From JBAZWV01 sp041660225 (GTDB taxonomy: Bacteria > Patescibacteriota > Patescibacteriia > 2-12-FULL-60-25), in contig JBAZWV010000001.1 of assembly GCA_041660225.1 (NCBI GenBank), forward strand, positions 310,001 to 374,000: a DNA stretch of 64,000 nucleotides, given 5' to 3'. A model generated the notes under the pieces. It was not told the DNA's origin. It made no database searches and saw only the letters and a program-made list of their open reading frames with translations. Each line of letters opens with the position of its first letter. Within the stretch, counting starts at the first letter, position 1. Below, one piece after another: positions 8,971 to 17,200 of this stretch. Made by a program: the position numbers and the translations under genes.

Positions 8971-9696
8971 TTATCCGAAAGATTCTTTTTGAAAACGGGT
9001 TGCGACATCGACACCCGCGTCCATGAGCATGGTCTTCACGCAATCCATGAATGCATCCGGTCCGCAGACGGCGTAGCGGCCGCGCGTCCAGTCGGTGAGG
9101 AGCCGTTCCGTCATTGCACGGTCGAGACGGCACGTTTCTCCATCCCAATCTTCCGGCGATTCGCGCGTGAGAATCGGAATAAAACGGAACGTGGAGTGCG
9201 CTGCGGCGAGTTCACGAAACTCACGCTCGTACGCCATCGCAGAACGATTTTTTTCAGAATAGAACAGGACGAGCTCCATCGGCTTCTTACACAACAGCGC
9301 TTCACGAATCATGCTTCGAAGAGGCGTAACGCCGACGCCTCCCGCAAAGAAAACAATTCGATCGGCATCTTCTTTGAGGAAAAATGCGCCGTACGGTCCT
9401 TGAATGCCGATCGTATCTCCTTCCTTCAATTCTGAAAGACGCTTCGTAAAGTCGCCGTGGATTTTAATGCCGAGTTCGAAACTCTTCATGGATTCGCACG
9501 GCGCGGTCGCGATCGAGTACGCGGCTTTTGCCCACGGCGTTCCATCTGGATTCGCGAGATGCACCATCACAAACTGTCCGGCCTTGAACGCAAAGATCGG
9601 CTCGCCATCGGCGGGCTCGAGGACAATGGTAAACGTTTCGAACGTCTCGGAACGTCGTTCCGTGACGCGAAACGATCGGATGGGAAATGGGGGCAT
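8971..9696 (-). CDS. FNR-type flavin oxidoreductase (241 aa)
   Basis: This is a two-domain ferredoxin-NADP reductase fold. The N-terminal FAD barrel has FKAGQFVMVHL and AAYSIAT, a variant of the usual RxYS motif with Ala in place of Arg. The C-terminal NAD(P) domain has FFAGGVGVTPLRSM and ends CGPDAFMDCVKTML. The enzyme would pass electrons between NAD(P)H and a carrier. It starts three bases after a ferredoxin gene on the same strand, so that ferredoxin is the probable partner. No terminal oxygenase or hydrogenase is in the window, so the final electron acceptor is unknown. Confidence 0.88.
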   Translation of the reverse strand: MPPFPIRSFRVTERRSETFETFTIVLEPADGEPIFAFKAGQFVMVHLANPDGTPWAKAAYSIATAPCESMKSFELGIKIHGDFTKRLSELKEGDTIGIQGPYGAFFLKEDADRIVFFAGGVGVTPLRSMIREALLCKKPMELVLFYSEKNRSAMAYEREFRELAAAHSTFRFIPILTRESPEDWDGETCRLDRAMTERLLTDWTRGRYAVCGPDAFMDCVKTMLMDAGVDVATRFQKESFG

Positions 9697-9699
9697 GAT

Positions 9700-9969
9700 T
9701 TACAACACGATCTCGGTTCCGTCGTCTTCGTACAATTTAATCGCAAACACCGGACAGGAACGGGCTCCGTCGATGATCGTCTCACGTTCGTCCATCGCAT
9801 CCGTTTGATTCGATTCGATCACCGTTCCGGTATCGCCCTTTTTTGAATTCTTCGAATCTTCGTTCAAGACGTACACCTTTCCTTCTTCATCCAACGCAAA
9901 CGTCTTTCCGGCCAGCACGACGCAGGTTGCGGCACCGATACAGAGATCACGATCAACGACGATTTTCAT
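9700..9969 (-). CDS. Single-cluster ferredoxin with three cysteines (89 aa)
   Basis: Cysteines occur at C10, C16 (pattern C-IGAAT-C) and C72 followed by Pro. The position normally holding the second cluster Cys is Ala13. That spacing is characteristic of [3Fe-4S] or loosely held [4Fe-4S] ferredoxins that serve cytochrome P450s and similar enzymes. The acidic middle (DSKNSKKGDTG) is an insertion relative to short ferredoxins. It sits between a zinc peptidase gene and its likely reductase. The cluster type is inferred from the ligands, not proven. Confidence 0.88.
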   Translation of the reverse strand: MKIVVDRDLCIGAATCVVLAGKTFALDEEGKVYVLNEDSKNSKKGDTGTVIESNQTDAMDERETIIDGARSCPVFAIKLYEDDGTEIVL

Positions 9970-9999
9970 AGCGTGGCTACGGTAACGAATGAAAGCAGG

Positions 10000-10398
10000 T
10001 TAGGCAAACAGTGGGCCCAGGATCGGATCCTTCGTGAGGATCTCAACGTTCTTCTTATATCGCTTCCAAAACGGTGGATGGTGGATCTTTCGTGTCCAAC
10101 GGAACCAGTGACGATAGAGGCGCGGCGGCTCTTGATGATGCGCGAGTTCGTGACACACGACGCGCAAAATCGCATCAAGCTTCCGCGTCTTCATGGTGCG
10201 CGGCGTGTAGAGATCGACCGTGATCGATTTCTCGCCGAGCTTCGTATATCCCAGCGCGTAGGATCTCAACTTCCCTACTCCCCGCACACGGCGACGGAGC
10301 GGCTTCAGTTCAAACCCCGGCATCTCGAGAACGTCACAGGCGCGGCGGAACAAGTGCTCCACCTCTGCTTCGTGACGCGGATCGAGGATGTCGGCCAT
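10000..10398 (-). CDS. SprT/YgjP-like zinc metallopeptidase (132 aa)
   Basis: The motif HELAHH followed about 20 residues later by HHPPFWKRY gives the three histidines and the Glu of a zincin active site. The short all-cytoplasmic protein resembles SprT/WSS1/YgjP-type peptidases, some of which cleave DNA-protein crosslinks; the substrate here is unknown. Its ATG overlaps the stop of ppa by one base (TAATG), showing translational coupling. It is part of the six-gene run from 11995 down to 8971. Confidence 0.78.
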   Translation of the reverse strand: MADILDPRHEAEVEHLFRRACDVLEMPGFELKPLRRRVRGVGKLRSYALGYTKLGEKSITVDLYTPRTMKTRKLDAILRVVCHELAHHQEPPRLYRHWFRWTRKIHHPPFWKRYKKNVEILTKDPILGPLFA

Positions 10399-10943
10399 TA
10401 GGCGTGCTTCGCGTTGTACGCTCCGATGGCGCGATTGATTTCGGCTTTCGCTTCGTCGACGGAACCGAATCCGTTGATCTCAACTTTGTCGTACTTGGCT
10501 TTTTCGAGTTTCTTGATTTCTTTGAAGTGGATCAGCAATTCTTCCTGAACATGCGCGGGCAGATCATCGATGGATTGAATTTCATTGAAGCGCGGATCGA
10601 GCTTCGCGACCGGCACAGCGATAATTTTGTTGTCTCCGCCTTTTTCGTCGGATGTTTTGATCATGCCGATCGTGCGCGCTTTGATGACGCAACCGGGGAA
10701 CGTGGGATACGTCACGAGGAGACACACATCGATCGCATCGCCGTCGTCGGAGTGGGTCTGCGGGATGAAGCCGTAATCAAATGGATAGAACATCTGCGAA
10801 TGCAATACGCGATCGAGCTTGAAGTAGCCGCCTTCTTCGTCGTATTCGTATTTGTTCGAGGAAAACTTCGGGAGATCGACGACCATGTTGAATGTGTCCG
10901 AATTGCCGGCCGGAATTTCGTGGTAGAGGTTGATGCCTTTCAT
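10398..10943 (-). CDS. ppa: Inorganic pyrophosphatase, family I
   Basis: At 181 residues it has the normal length for soluble family I pyrophosphatase. Visible signature: YPFDYGFIPQTHSDDGDAID, written in parts as FDYGFIPQT and DDGDAIDV, containing the Asp triad that binds magnesium. It hydrolyses pyrophosphate released by polymerases and tRNA synthetases. It lies 9 bases after the sugar-nucleotide reductase and is coupled to the zinc peptidase downstream. Confidence 0.97.
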   Translation of the reverse strand: MKGINLYHEIPAGNSDTFNMVVDLPKFSSNKYEYDEEGGYFKLDRVLHSQMFYPFDYGFIPQTHSDDGDAIDVCLLVTYPTFPGCVIKARTIGMIKTSDEKGGDNKIIAVPVAKLDPRFNEIQSIDDLPAHVQEELLIHFKEIKKLEKAKYDKVEINGFGSVDEAKAEINRAIGAYNAKHA

Positions 10944-10952
10944 ACAAAGAGA

Positions 10953-11810
10953 TTATGTCGTCAATGATTTTTCCTTCTTGATCGCCGCCGCGTATTGTTC
11001 CATGCAATCACGAAGCGCGACAGAGATCGGACGCATCTCGACGCCGATCTCTTTGAGACGTGCGTTTTGCAGGATGCAATTCGAGCGGCCCTTGGTCGCG
11101 AGACCGAGCTTCACGAGATCATCATTCGGAATCCATTCGTTCGTGTGCGCGGGATCGACGATTTCTTCGTAGAGTGCGATCAGATCACGGTGCTTCATCG
11201 TTCCTTCGTTCACGGTGTGAAAGACGCCAGTCGCCTTTTTCTCGACGATGACGAGAATCGCTTTCACGAGGTCATCGATGACCGTCACGGAATTTTCGAC
11301 GTCGATGATTTTCGGATAGTTCGCGAGCTTCGTGATGAGGTTGCGAGGACCAGGGATTCCGTCGATCGGCATGCGGAGACGTGCAACGGCCACGTTCGGA
11401 AGATCGGAGAGCACGATATCGGCTGCGTACTTGGTGCGCGAGTAGAAGGCGGAAGGATTCGCGTAAGCGGTTTCGCGCCAGCCCTTCGGATCAGGCGACG
11501 GACCGTAGAAAATACAACCGGAACCGAGGTGCGTCATGTGCACGTTCGCTTCGGCACACGCTTCCGCGAGCACGAGTGCGCCGACGACGTTCGAACGCAT
11601 CGTTGCGATCTTATTATCTTCGCACCAGTCGACGTTCGGCTTCCCTGTTTTCCCGGCCGTGTTCAAGACGGCATCAGGTTTGAAGGTTTCGAGCGCTTCA
11701 CGGACCGCGTCGCCGTCCGAAATGTCGGCCGTCGTCAAAACCGATCCCGGAATGGAGTCGGCGAATTTCTGGCCGAGATACCCGGCTCCAAAAATAAGGA
11801 TATTCGACAT
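10953..11810 (-). CDS. RmlD-like NAD(P)-dependent sugar-nucleotide reductase/epimerase (285 aa)
   Basis: A Rossmann start (MSNILIFGAGYLGQKFA) and the SDR active-site pattern S...YSRTKYAAD (Tyr-x3-Lys) identify an extended short-chain dehydrogenase. Overall layout resembles dTDP-4-dehydrorhamnose reductase and the plant 3,5-epimerase/4-reductase. It probably makes a deoxysugar nucleotide for surface glycans. It follows the DUF1059 gene with a two-base gap and precedes ppa. The exact sugar product cannot be assigned. Confidence 0.82.
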   Translation of the reverse strand: MSNILIFGAGYLGQKFADSIPGSVLTTADISDGDAVREALETFKPDAVLNTAGKTGKPNVDWCEDNKIATMRSNVVGALVLAEACAEANVHMTHLGSGCIFYGPSPDPKGWRETAYANPSAFYSRTKYAADIVLSDLPNVAVARLRMPIDGIPGPRNLITKLANYPKIIDVENSVTVIDDLVKAILVIVEKKATGVFHTVNEGTMKHRDLIALYEEIVDPAHTNEWIPNDDLVKLGLATKGRSNCILQNARLKEIGVEMRPISVALRDCMEQYAAAIKKEKSLTT

Positions 11811-11812
11811 AA

Positions 11813-11995
11813 TTATTCCTGTTTGATTTTGCCGGCGATCTCGGCGCGCTTTTCAGGCGTCTGCAATTCCTTGAGGTTCTGCCCGTGCATGCTCACTCCA
11901 TGGTTAATGGTAGCGTCCACGACGGCGTCCACGGAATTGCCTTTCATTTTGGCGTTGCAATCAAGGCCAAAGTCTCGGCAATAGATGACGTTCAT
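11813..11995 (-). CDS. DUF1059-like small protein (60 aa)
   Basis: The start MNVIYCRDFGLDCNAKMKG matches the beginning of DUF1059 proteins, small cytosolic proteins with two N-terminal cysteines (here C6 and C13) and a MHG segment near the end. I chose the ATG at 11995 because the upstream extension of the frame is arginine-rich shadow sequence overlapping rnhB. Its stop lies two bases from the sugar-nucleotide reductase start, so it heads the six-gene operon. Function is unknown. Confidence 0.75.
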   Translation of the reverse strand: MNVIYCRDFGLDCNAKMKGNSVDAVVDATINHGVSMHGQNLKELQTPEKRAEIAGKIKQE

Positions 11996-12042
11996 ACGTG
12001 CAAAGCCTAGCAATGATCGGCCCTTTCTGCAACCATTGGAGC

Positions 12043-12705
12043 ATGGAGGCACGATCACGGAACGCGCTCTCGATCGGCGTGGATGAAGCCGGGCGCGGAT
12101 GCGTTTTAGGACCGCTCGTCGTTGCCGTTGTTGCCGCGAACGAATCGGACAGGCGCTGGTTTGCGCAACAAAACGTTCGCGACTCAAAAATTGTTCCCGC
12201 AAAAGAACGCGACCGTCTTGCGGATGAGATCAAACAACGATGCTGGTTCAGTCTCAAAGTCGCCGTTGCACCGGATGTGGATCGTGCCGTCTTTGATCGG
12301 TCACGGACATTGAACGGACTCGAACTTGAAATGATGAGCGAGTGTCTACAAGATGCGCTTGGTGAATTTGGCGAACGAGAAGCGTATGCGCTCGTTGATG
12401 CGCCGAGTATCAATGCGGAAGGGTTTCGCATAAAACTGTTCGATCACTGCGGTTGGCCGGATTTTGATCGACTCGACGCGAAGCATCACGCGGATACAAA
12501 CAATCGGACCGTCGGAGCGGCGTCGCTTCTTGCGAAGAACGAGCGCGAACGGCTCATCGCGAAACTCAAAGAAGAATTAGGATGCGATTTCGGATCCGGA
12601 TACTCTCACGACGAACGCACGATCGCGCATCTCAAAACCGCACCCGAAGGCGCGGCATACGTGAGATGGAGTTGGGCAACGGCCAAACTCCGACATTCAC
12701 GCTGA
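12043..12705 (+). CDS. rnhB: Ribonuclease HII
   Basis: The metal-binding motif GVDEAGRG lies near residue 13, followed by VVAAN, DSKIVPAKER and DAKHHADTNNRTVGAAS, which hold the remaining acidic residues. The enzyme removes ribonucleotides and RNA primers from DNA. I place the start at 12043, where a TGGAG lies upstream; a longer frame from 11998 would run into the divergent DUF1059 promoter region. It converges with the DUF4230 gene, whose stop is four bases away. Confidence 0.95.
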   Translation: MEARSRNALSIGVDEAGRGCVLGPLVVAVVAANESDRRWFAQQNVRDSKIVPAKERDRLADEIKQRCWFSLKVAVAPDVDRAVFDRSRTLNGLELEMMSECLQDALGEFGEREAYALVDAPSINAEGFRIKLFDHCGWPDFDRLDAKHHADTNNRTVGAASLLAKNERERLIAKLKEELGCDFGSGYSHDERTIAHLKTAPEGAAYVRWSWATAKLRHSR

Positions 12706-12709
12706 ACCA

Positions 12710-13306
12710 TTATTTTATCTTAACCGCAATCGTTTTTCCCTGCGCAACGTAGCCGAGGAGACGAGCGACATCCTCTTGCGCACGCGCGGTTGCGCGCTCC
12801 ATGAGCTCCGGTTTCTTCGCCGCTTCCTCCGCTTGGCGCGTGAGCTCTGCGAGCGCTTCGTTATAGCCGGTATCGTTCTCGATGAGTCGCTTTAAGATGC
12901 CGCGTTGATTTTTCACTTCAATCGGACCGATCGGACGAACGTTGAACAGGCTCGCTGCCGGAATCGAAACGGTGACGGTATCGCCCTGGACCGCAATATC
13001 GTCCGCAGACATATTTGCGAGATCAATGCCGACGTTCGCTTCCATGACGCCACGGGCCGTGATAGTCTGACCAAAGAAAAAATCCTTGAACGCACTCCCC
13101 GATGATTTTTCAATCGTAACCGGTTCGTCAAAGACGTACGTCTGCGTGACCAGGAATCCCCGGTCGCGGAGGGCTGTCAGGATAACCTGAGCCGTTACCG
13201 TCGTTTTTTGCCCCGCCGGATGGAAGACACGATAGCCGAGTGCGAGTCCGCCGACGAACAGCAATGCGGCGACTCCAAGGATTACTCCCCATTTCAACGG
13301 TTTCAT
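12710..13306 (-). CDS. DUF4230 membrane-anchored protein (198 aa)
   Basis: One N-terminal membrane segment (WGVILGVAALLFVGGLALGY) is followed by a DUF4230 domain (ARGVMEANVGIDLANM, DTVTVSIPAASLFNV) and a helical tail. DUF4230 proteins are widespread, have no assigned function and usually face the outside of the cell. The start MKPLKWG at 13306 is preferred; another in-frame ATG lies five codons upstream (13321). The gene is divergent from hflX. Confidence 0.78.
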   Translation of the reverse strand: MKPLKWGVILGVAALLFVGGLALGYRVFHPAGQKTTVTAQVILTALRDRGFLVTQTYVFDEPVTIEKSSGSAFKDFFFGQTITARGVMEANVGIDLANMSADDIAVQGDTVTVSIPAASLFNVRPIGPIEVKNQRGILKRLIENDTGYNEALAELTRQAEEAAKKPELMERATARAQEDVARLLGYVAQGKTIAVKIK

Positions 13307-13352
13307 AGATGCGTTCAGCATACGTGAAGCCGTTCCAAAAAGCCATTTGAAT

Positions 13353-14468
13353 ATGCCCCGACTCTCCAGCACGCCGCGAGCGATCCTGATCGATGTGATC
13401 CCTCCGCGCATGGAAAAAGACATCGCCGAACGACGCCTCACCGAGCTTGAATCGCTCACGAAGACGTACGGCGGCATCATTGTCGTTGAATTGATTCAGA
13501 AAAAAAGCATTCCCGACTACAAAACCTACGTCGGCTCGGGCAAACTTGATGAGATTATTGAAATCGCGAAGCGCGAAAAAGCCGAGATCCTGATTGTGAA
13601 CAATTTGCTGAAACCAAAACAAATGTTCACGCTCGGCGAAAAACTGCGACCGCACCAGATGGTCGTGTGGGATCGCGTGGATTTGATTTTGAAGATCTTC
13701 CAAAAACACGCCGAGACCGCCGAAGCAAAATTGCAGATCAAACTCGCCGCGCTCAAACACATGGGTCCGCGTATTTTCGGCATGGGCATGGAAATGATGC
13801 AGCAAGCTGGCGGCACGGGCACGCGCGGCGGTCAGGGTGAAACCAACACGGAAGTGATGAAGCGCCACTTGGCGGATCAGGAACGGCGTATCAAAAAAGA
13901 TCTGGACGCCGCTGCGCGCTCACGCAGCGTGCATCGTGAGCGACGTGACAGACTCGGACTTCAGACTGCTTCGATCGTTGGCTACACGAACGCGGGAAAG
14001 TCGTCGCTCTTGAATGCGCTGACGAAAAAAGGCGCGTATGTCGCCAATGAACTCTTTGCGACACTCGATACACGCGTTTCAAAATTGTGGCTGCCGGAGA
14101 TAAAAAAAGAAGTCCTGCTCTCCGACACCATCGGATTTATTCAGGACCTTCCGCCGGAACTCGTGAGCGCGTTCCGCTCCACGCTTGATGAAACGGTTGA
14201 TGCTGATTTCCTCCTCCACGTCATTGACGTCGGCGATCCGCACATGGCAGAAAAAATCGAAGAGGTCGAAAAGATCCTCTCCTCTCTCGGTGTTGCCGAT
14301 ATGCCGAAGATCTACGTCTTCAACAAGATTGATACGATCAAAAAAATCGACCGGAAATCGCTTCTTGAAAAATATGCAGATAAGACGCCGGTGTTCGTCT
14401 CGGCGCTGACCGGGAAAGGTCTTGAGGATCTGAAAGACGCGATCGAGCAACGGGTTAGGGCGCTCTAA
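13353..14468 (+). CDS. hflX: GTPase HflX
   Basis: The N-terminal HflX domain (GGIIVVELIQKKSIPDYKTYVGSG in parts, DLILKIFQKHA) and glycine-rich linker (GGTGTRGGQGE) precede the GTPase domain: G1 GYTNAGKSS, G3 DTIGFIQDLP, G4 NKID, G5 SALTGKG. HflX binds the large ribosomal subunit and can split stalled or dormant ribosomes. No clear Shine-Dalgarno precedes ATG 13353; a TTG two codons upstream is an alternative. The 3' end overlaps the convergent dehydrogenase gene by 14 bases. Confidence 0.95.
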   Translation: MPRLSSTPRAILIDVIPPRMEKDIAERRLTELESLTKTYGGIIVVELIQKKSIPDYKTYVGSGKLDEIIEIAKREKAEILIVNNLLKPKQMFTLGEKLRPHQMVVWDRVDLILKIFQKHAETAEAKLQIKLAALKHMGPRIFGMGMEMMQQAGGTGTRGGQGETNTEVMKRHLADQERRIKKDLDAAARSRSVHRERRDRLGLQTASIVGYTNAGKSSLLNALTKKGAYVANELFATLDTRVSKLWLPEIKKEVLLSDTIGFIQDLPPELVSAFRSTLDETVDADFLLHVIDVGDPHMAEKIEEVEKILSSLGVADMPKIYVFNKIDTIKKIDRKSLLEKYADKTPVFVSALTGKGLEDLKDAIEQRVRAL

Positions 14469-15705
14469 AAAGATACACGACACCTGCTTTGTCGTCCGAA
14501 ACGTACAGATCTTTGCCGTAGAAGAGCACATCCACGGGGCGTCCGAGCGCTTCGTTTTTGGCGTTGAGCCAACCGGTCACAAAGTCATCTTGTCCTTCAA
14601 CTCTCCCCTTTGCGTCGAGTTTGATCCGGCGGAGTTTGTAGCCGGTCGGTGTGGTGCGATTCCAGGAACCGTGGAACGCGACAAGCGCATCGTCCCGATA
14701 TTCTTTTGGCCATTCCGGAGGAAAGAATGCGAGACCAAGCGGCGCGGAATGCGCTTGCATCTCGACGGCCGGAGCTGTCTCGAACGGCTCCATGCAGGGA
14801 TTCCGGATGTACGTGTTCTTATCGAATGCGGCATCGTGAATATTGTTCCCGTAACAATTCGGCCAACCGTAGTTGCCGCCGTCTTTTAAGATATTGAGTT
14901 CTTCTGGTGGGATATTATCTCCCAAGAGATCGCGTCCCATTTCCGTGACCCATACGTCATTTGTTTGCGGATTCTCTGCGAGGAAGACCGCGTTGCGCAG
15001 TCCCTTGGCGTACACACGCGCTTCGGAACCATCCAGATTCGCGACCATGACGGAGGCGCGCTGTTCATCTTTTTCGCGACACACGTTGCATGTTGAACCG
15101 ATCGAAATATAGAGCTTGTCGTTGTGGATCAAAAGCGATCGCGACCAATGCCCTCCCCCGCCAGAGATATCGAGAATCTTTTTTCCGTTTTTCGCCTCGC
15201 TTGTCTCTGGATCGTATTCGTAGACGCGGACGGCATTCGTTTCGGCGACGAATAGACGACAGCTGTCGAAGTCATCGCAAAACATCGCGAGTCCGTGCGG
15301 CTGATTCAACCCCTCGATGATCGCAACGGGTTTTGCCGGACCGCTCGTTTGTGGATCGAGGCGCAGAACCTTGCCGTCACTCGGAACGCTGACGAGCATC
15401 GTGCCGTTCGGCGCGAAATACAAATCACGCGCGCCACCAAGACCCTTGGCAAAAATCGAAACCGACACGCCGTCCGGAAGTGTAAGCGGCATGTTCGTCG
15501 TATTCTCTCCGATGACGTCTGCGGTCGCCGTCGCTTCGCCATGTTCCTGCGGTTTCGGCACCGTTTCGATGTCTCCTGCGATATCGCCGGTCGCCGGACT
15601 GAGCGCCGGACCCGCGCCGCGAAGTTGTTTCCAATAAAACACTCCACCAGCCGCGATCAGACCAACGAGGATCAGGCCGCCGAGGATAAGGAGAGGACGT
15701 TTCAT
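14455..15705 (-). CDS. Sorbosone/glucose dehydrogenase-like beta-propeller protein (416 aa)
   Basis: After an N-terminal membrane anchor (LLILGGLILVGLIAAGG) comes a six-bladed propeller of the PQQ-dependent GSDH/sorbosone dehydrogenase type: LPDGVSVSIFAKGLGGARDL, LNQPHGLAMFCDD, LRNAVFLAENPQTNDVWVTE in parts, GGNYGWPNCYG, AFHGSWNRTTPTGYK. It would act outside the membrane. Many homologues have no proven sugar dehydrogenase activity, and no PQQ synthesis genes are in the window, so the catalytic role is uncertain. The ATG at 15705 is chosen because it directly precedes the membrane anchor. A palindromic repeat lies just upstream. Confidence 0.8.
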   Translation of the reverse strand: MKRPLLILGGLILVGLIAAGGVFYWKQLRGAGPALSPATGDIAGDIETVPKPQEHGEATATADVIGENTTNMPLTLPDGVSVSIFAKGLGGARDLYFAPNGTMLVSVPSDGKVLRLDPQTSGPAKPVAIIEGLNQPHGLAMFCDDFDSCRLFVAETNAVRVYEYDPETSEAKNGKKILDISGGGGHWSRSLLIHNDKLYISIGSTCNVCREKDEQRASVMVANLDGSEARVYAKGLRNAVFLAENPQTNDVWVTEMGRDLLGDNIPPEELNILKDGGNYGWPNCYGNNIHDAAFDKNTYIRNPCMEPFETAPAVEMQAHSAPLGLAFFPPEWPKEYRDDALVAFHGSWNRTTPTGYKLRRIKLDAKGRVEGQDDFVTGWLNAKNEALGRPVDVLFYGKDLYVSDDKAGVVYLFRAP

Positions 15706-15717
15706 ATAAGTGAACCT

Positions 15718-15821
15718 TGTCATTCCGACCAAGGAGTCCGACGACGCGTGGAGGAAACTGTTTGGATCCGGATCAGAGCAAACAGATCCCTCGACTGCGT
15801 CGGACTTCGCTCGGGATGACA
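15718..15821. repeat. Palindromic REP/MITE-like element (104 bp)
   Basis: The ends form an imperfect inverted repeat (TGTCATTCCGA / TCGGGATGACA, one mismatch). Nested arms follow: GTCCGACG / CGTCGGAC and CTGTTTG / CAAACAG. The right end shares TCCCTCGACT...CTCGGGATGACA with a shorter copy at 50731-50760 inside a glycosyltransferase gene. There is no coding frame. Confidence 0.75.
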
Positions 15822-15832
15822 GTGAAAATGTA

Positions 15833-17197
15833 TTAGTTCAGGATTGGACCTGTCTCAACCGCCTCGAAGGCACTTCCCGGAATTCCCTTCAGTTGATTCA
15901 ATTCATCATCGTTCCAGCGCGGATCGGTTGCACCCTGGAAGAACCAGCTCGACCCGTTGTCGGCGAGCATCATGCCGTACGTTTTCATGGCTTCTGCGAT
16001 GACGCGTGCCTGACCCGTCACATTCGAAATGTCGTAGTTCGCCTTGAGACGAACGCGCAGACCCATCGGCGGATAATCGGTATTCGTTTGTCCGGCGTGA
16101 TGCGTGGCAGGCAGGATGTATCCCTTTTGCGTGCTTGGCGCAGTAAACCGAATCGCGTGTCGGATCTCGCCAGCGGCGACTTCGTCATAGCGGATCAATC
16201 CCGGAAGGATTGGAAGCCCTGCGGCATCGGCGGACGTCCAGCCATACGGACGGAGCGCGTTCGTTTTCAGATCCCAGATCGCACCGGAATCCGCAGACCA
16301 ACCGGCTCCGGTATTTTTCTCCGCGTTGAAAAGTTCGTAGAGCTTGCAGTTGTCTTTGTCGAGAACCAAGACATGACGATCGGACGCGGCCTCCTGTTTC
16401 GCGTCGGACGGAATCGGATACGGACCCGGATCGCTTTCTTCGCCATATGCCGTCCAGGTGATCGGAACTTTCGCTTGTGATCCGGGGACGACGTTGAACG
16501 GAATACCATATTCCTGATTCTCTCCGAAATCCGGATGCAGCTTTTTGGTCGCGCTGATGGCGTTGATGAACGTTGCGGACTTCGCGTGAACCGCAAGTGA
16601 ATCAACGCGCTGATTCCACGCGTTATCCGCTGGGAAGACCTGGCAACCCGAAATCGTCGTCACGTTTCCCCCACTCGGCGGTGGCGGTGGAACGATCGCG
16701 CCTTGGATATTCTGCGCGATCATTGTCGTGCCGAGCTCGGCGTTCGGATTGAAATCAGCCTCGACGGAAATCGCGCCGCCAACCGTGTAGTTCGTGAAAA
16801 AGGTATCAGCAACGTCATCTACCTTCATGTTCCAATTCGATCCGTAGAGCGCGGACGCGACGGACTCGGACGAAAGCCAGCGCAAAACGCCGTACCTTGA
16901 AACAGCATAGACCTTCGGATCGGTTTGGATCTTGATCAGTTTCAATCCTGGTCGATACGTCACGTTGCCGGCAAGCGAATACGATGCAAGCTCGGAAGAC
17001 GAAACCGTCACAACGGAATTGAATCCGCTGTACCAGCTGAAATACACCTTTTCATTCGGAAACGCATAACGTTTTCCATCGAGAAGATAGTAGACGGCGC
17101 TGCTTGAGGCGCTCTTGATCAATGATCCGTTTGTCGCGGCGTGTGTTGAAAACGGAATTGCCGAAAACAACAACGTACAGAGAAGCAGGTATTTCAT
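15833..17197 (-). CDS. Secreted protein with CPR surface module and conserved C-terminal domain (454 aa)
   Basis: A signal peptide (MKYLLLCTLLFSAIPFSTHA) is followed by a module of about 110 residues (about 33-142; landmarks DGKRYAFPNEKVYFSWY, NVTYRPG, YAVSRYGVLRW, LYGSNWN). The same module occurs in the protein at 28110-29261. After a Pro/Gly linker comes a conserved domain of about 270 residues (FPADNAWNQRVDSL, ESDPGPYPIPSDAK, DRHVLVLDKDNCKLYELF, GWTSADAAGLPILPGLIRYDE, ADNGSSWFFQG in parts) found in secreted proteins of varied bacteria. I know of no assigned activity for it. The gene starts three bases downstream of the AI-2E permease stop codon. Confidence 0.72.
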   Translation of the reverse strand: MKYLLLCTLLFSAIPFSTHAATNGSLIKSASSSAVYYLLDGKRYAFPNEKVYFSWYSGFNSVVTVSSSELASYSLAGNVTYRPGLKLIKIQTDPKVYAVSRYGVLRWLSSESVASALYGSNWNMKVDDVADTFFTNYTVGGAISVEADFNPNAELGTTMIAQNIQGAIVPPPPPSGGNVTTISGCQVFPADNAWNQRVDSLAVHAKSATFINAISATKKLHPDFGENQEYGIPFNVVPGSQAKVPITWTAYGEESDPGPYPIPSDAKQEAASDRHVLVLDKDNCKLYELFNAEKNTGAGWSADSGAIWDLKTNALRPYGWTSADAAGLPILPGLIRYDEVAAGEIRHAIRFTAPSTQKGYILPATHHAGQTNTDYPPMGLRVRLKANYDISNVTGQARVIAEAMKTYGMMLADNGSSWFFQGATDPRWNDDELNQLKGIPGSAFEAVETGPILN

Positions 17198-17200
17198 AAT

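Noticed and set aside
10404..10967. Plus-strand open frame opposite ppa
   Set aside because: Shadow of a conserved pyrophosphatase gene.
11813..12202. Longer 129-residue reading of the DUF1059 gene
   Set aside because: The extra N-terminus is Arg-rich antisense sequence of rnhB and the DUF1059 family begins at MNVIYCRDFG.
14455..15732. Start of the sorbosone dehydrogenase-like gene at 15732
   Set aside because: It would lie inside the palindromic repeat; the ATG at 15705 directly precedes the membrane anchor.
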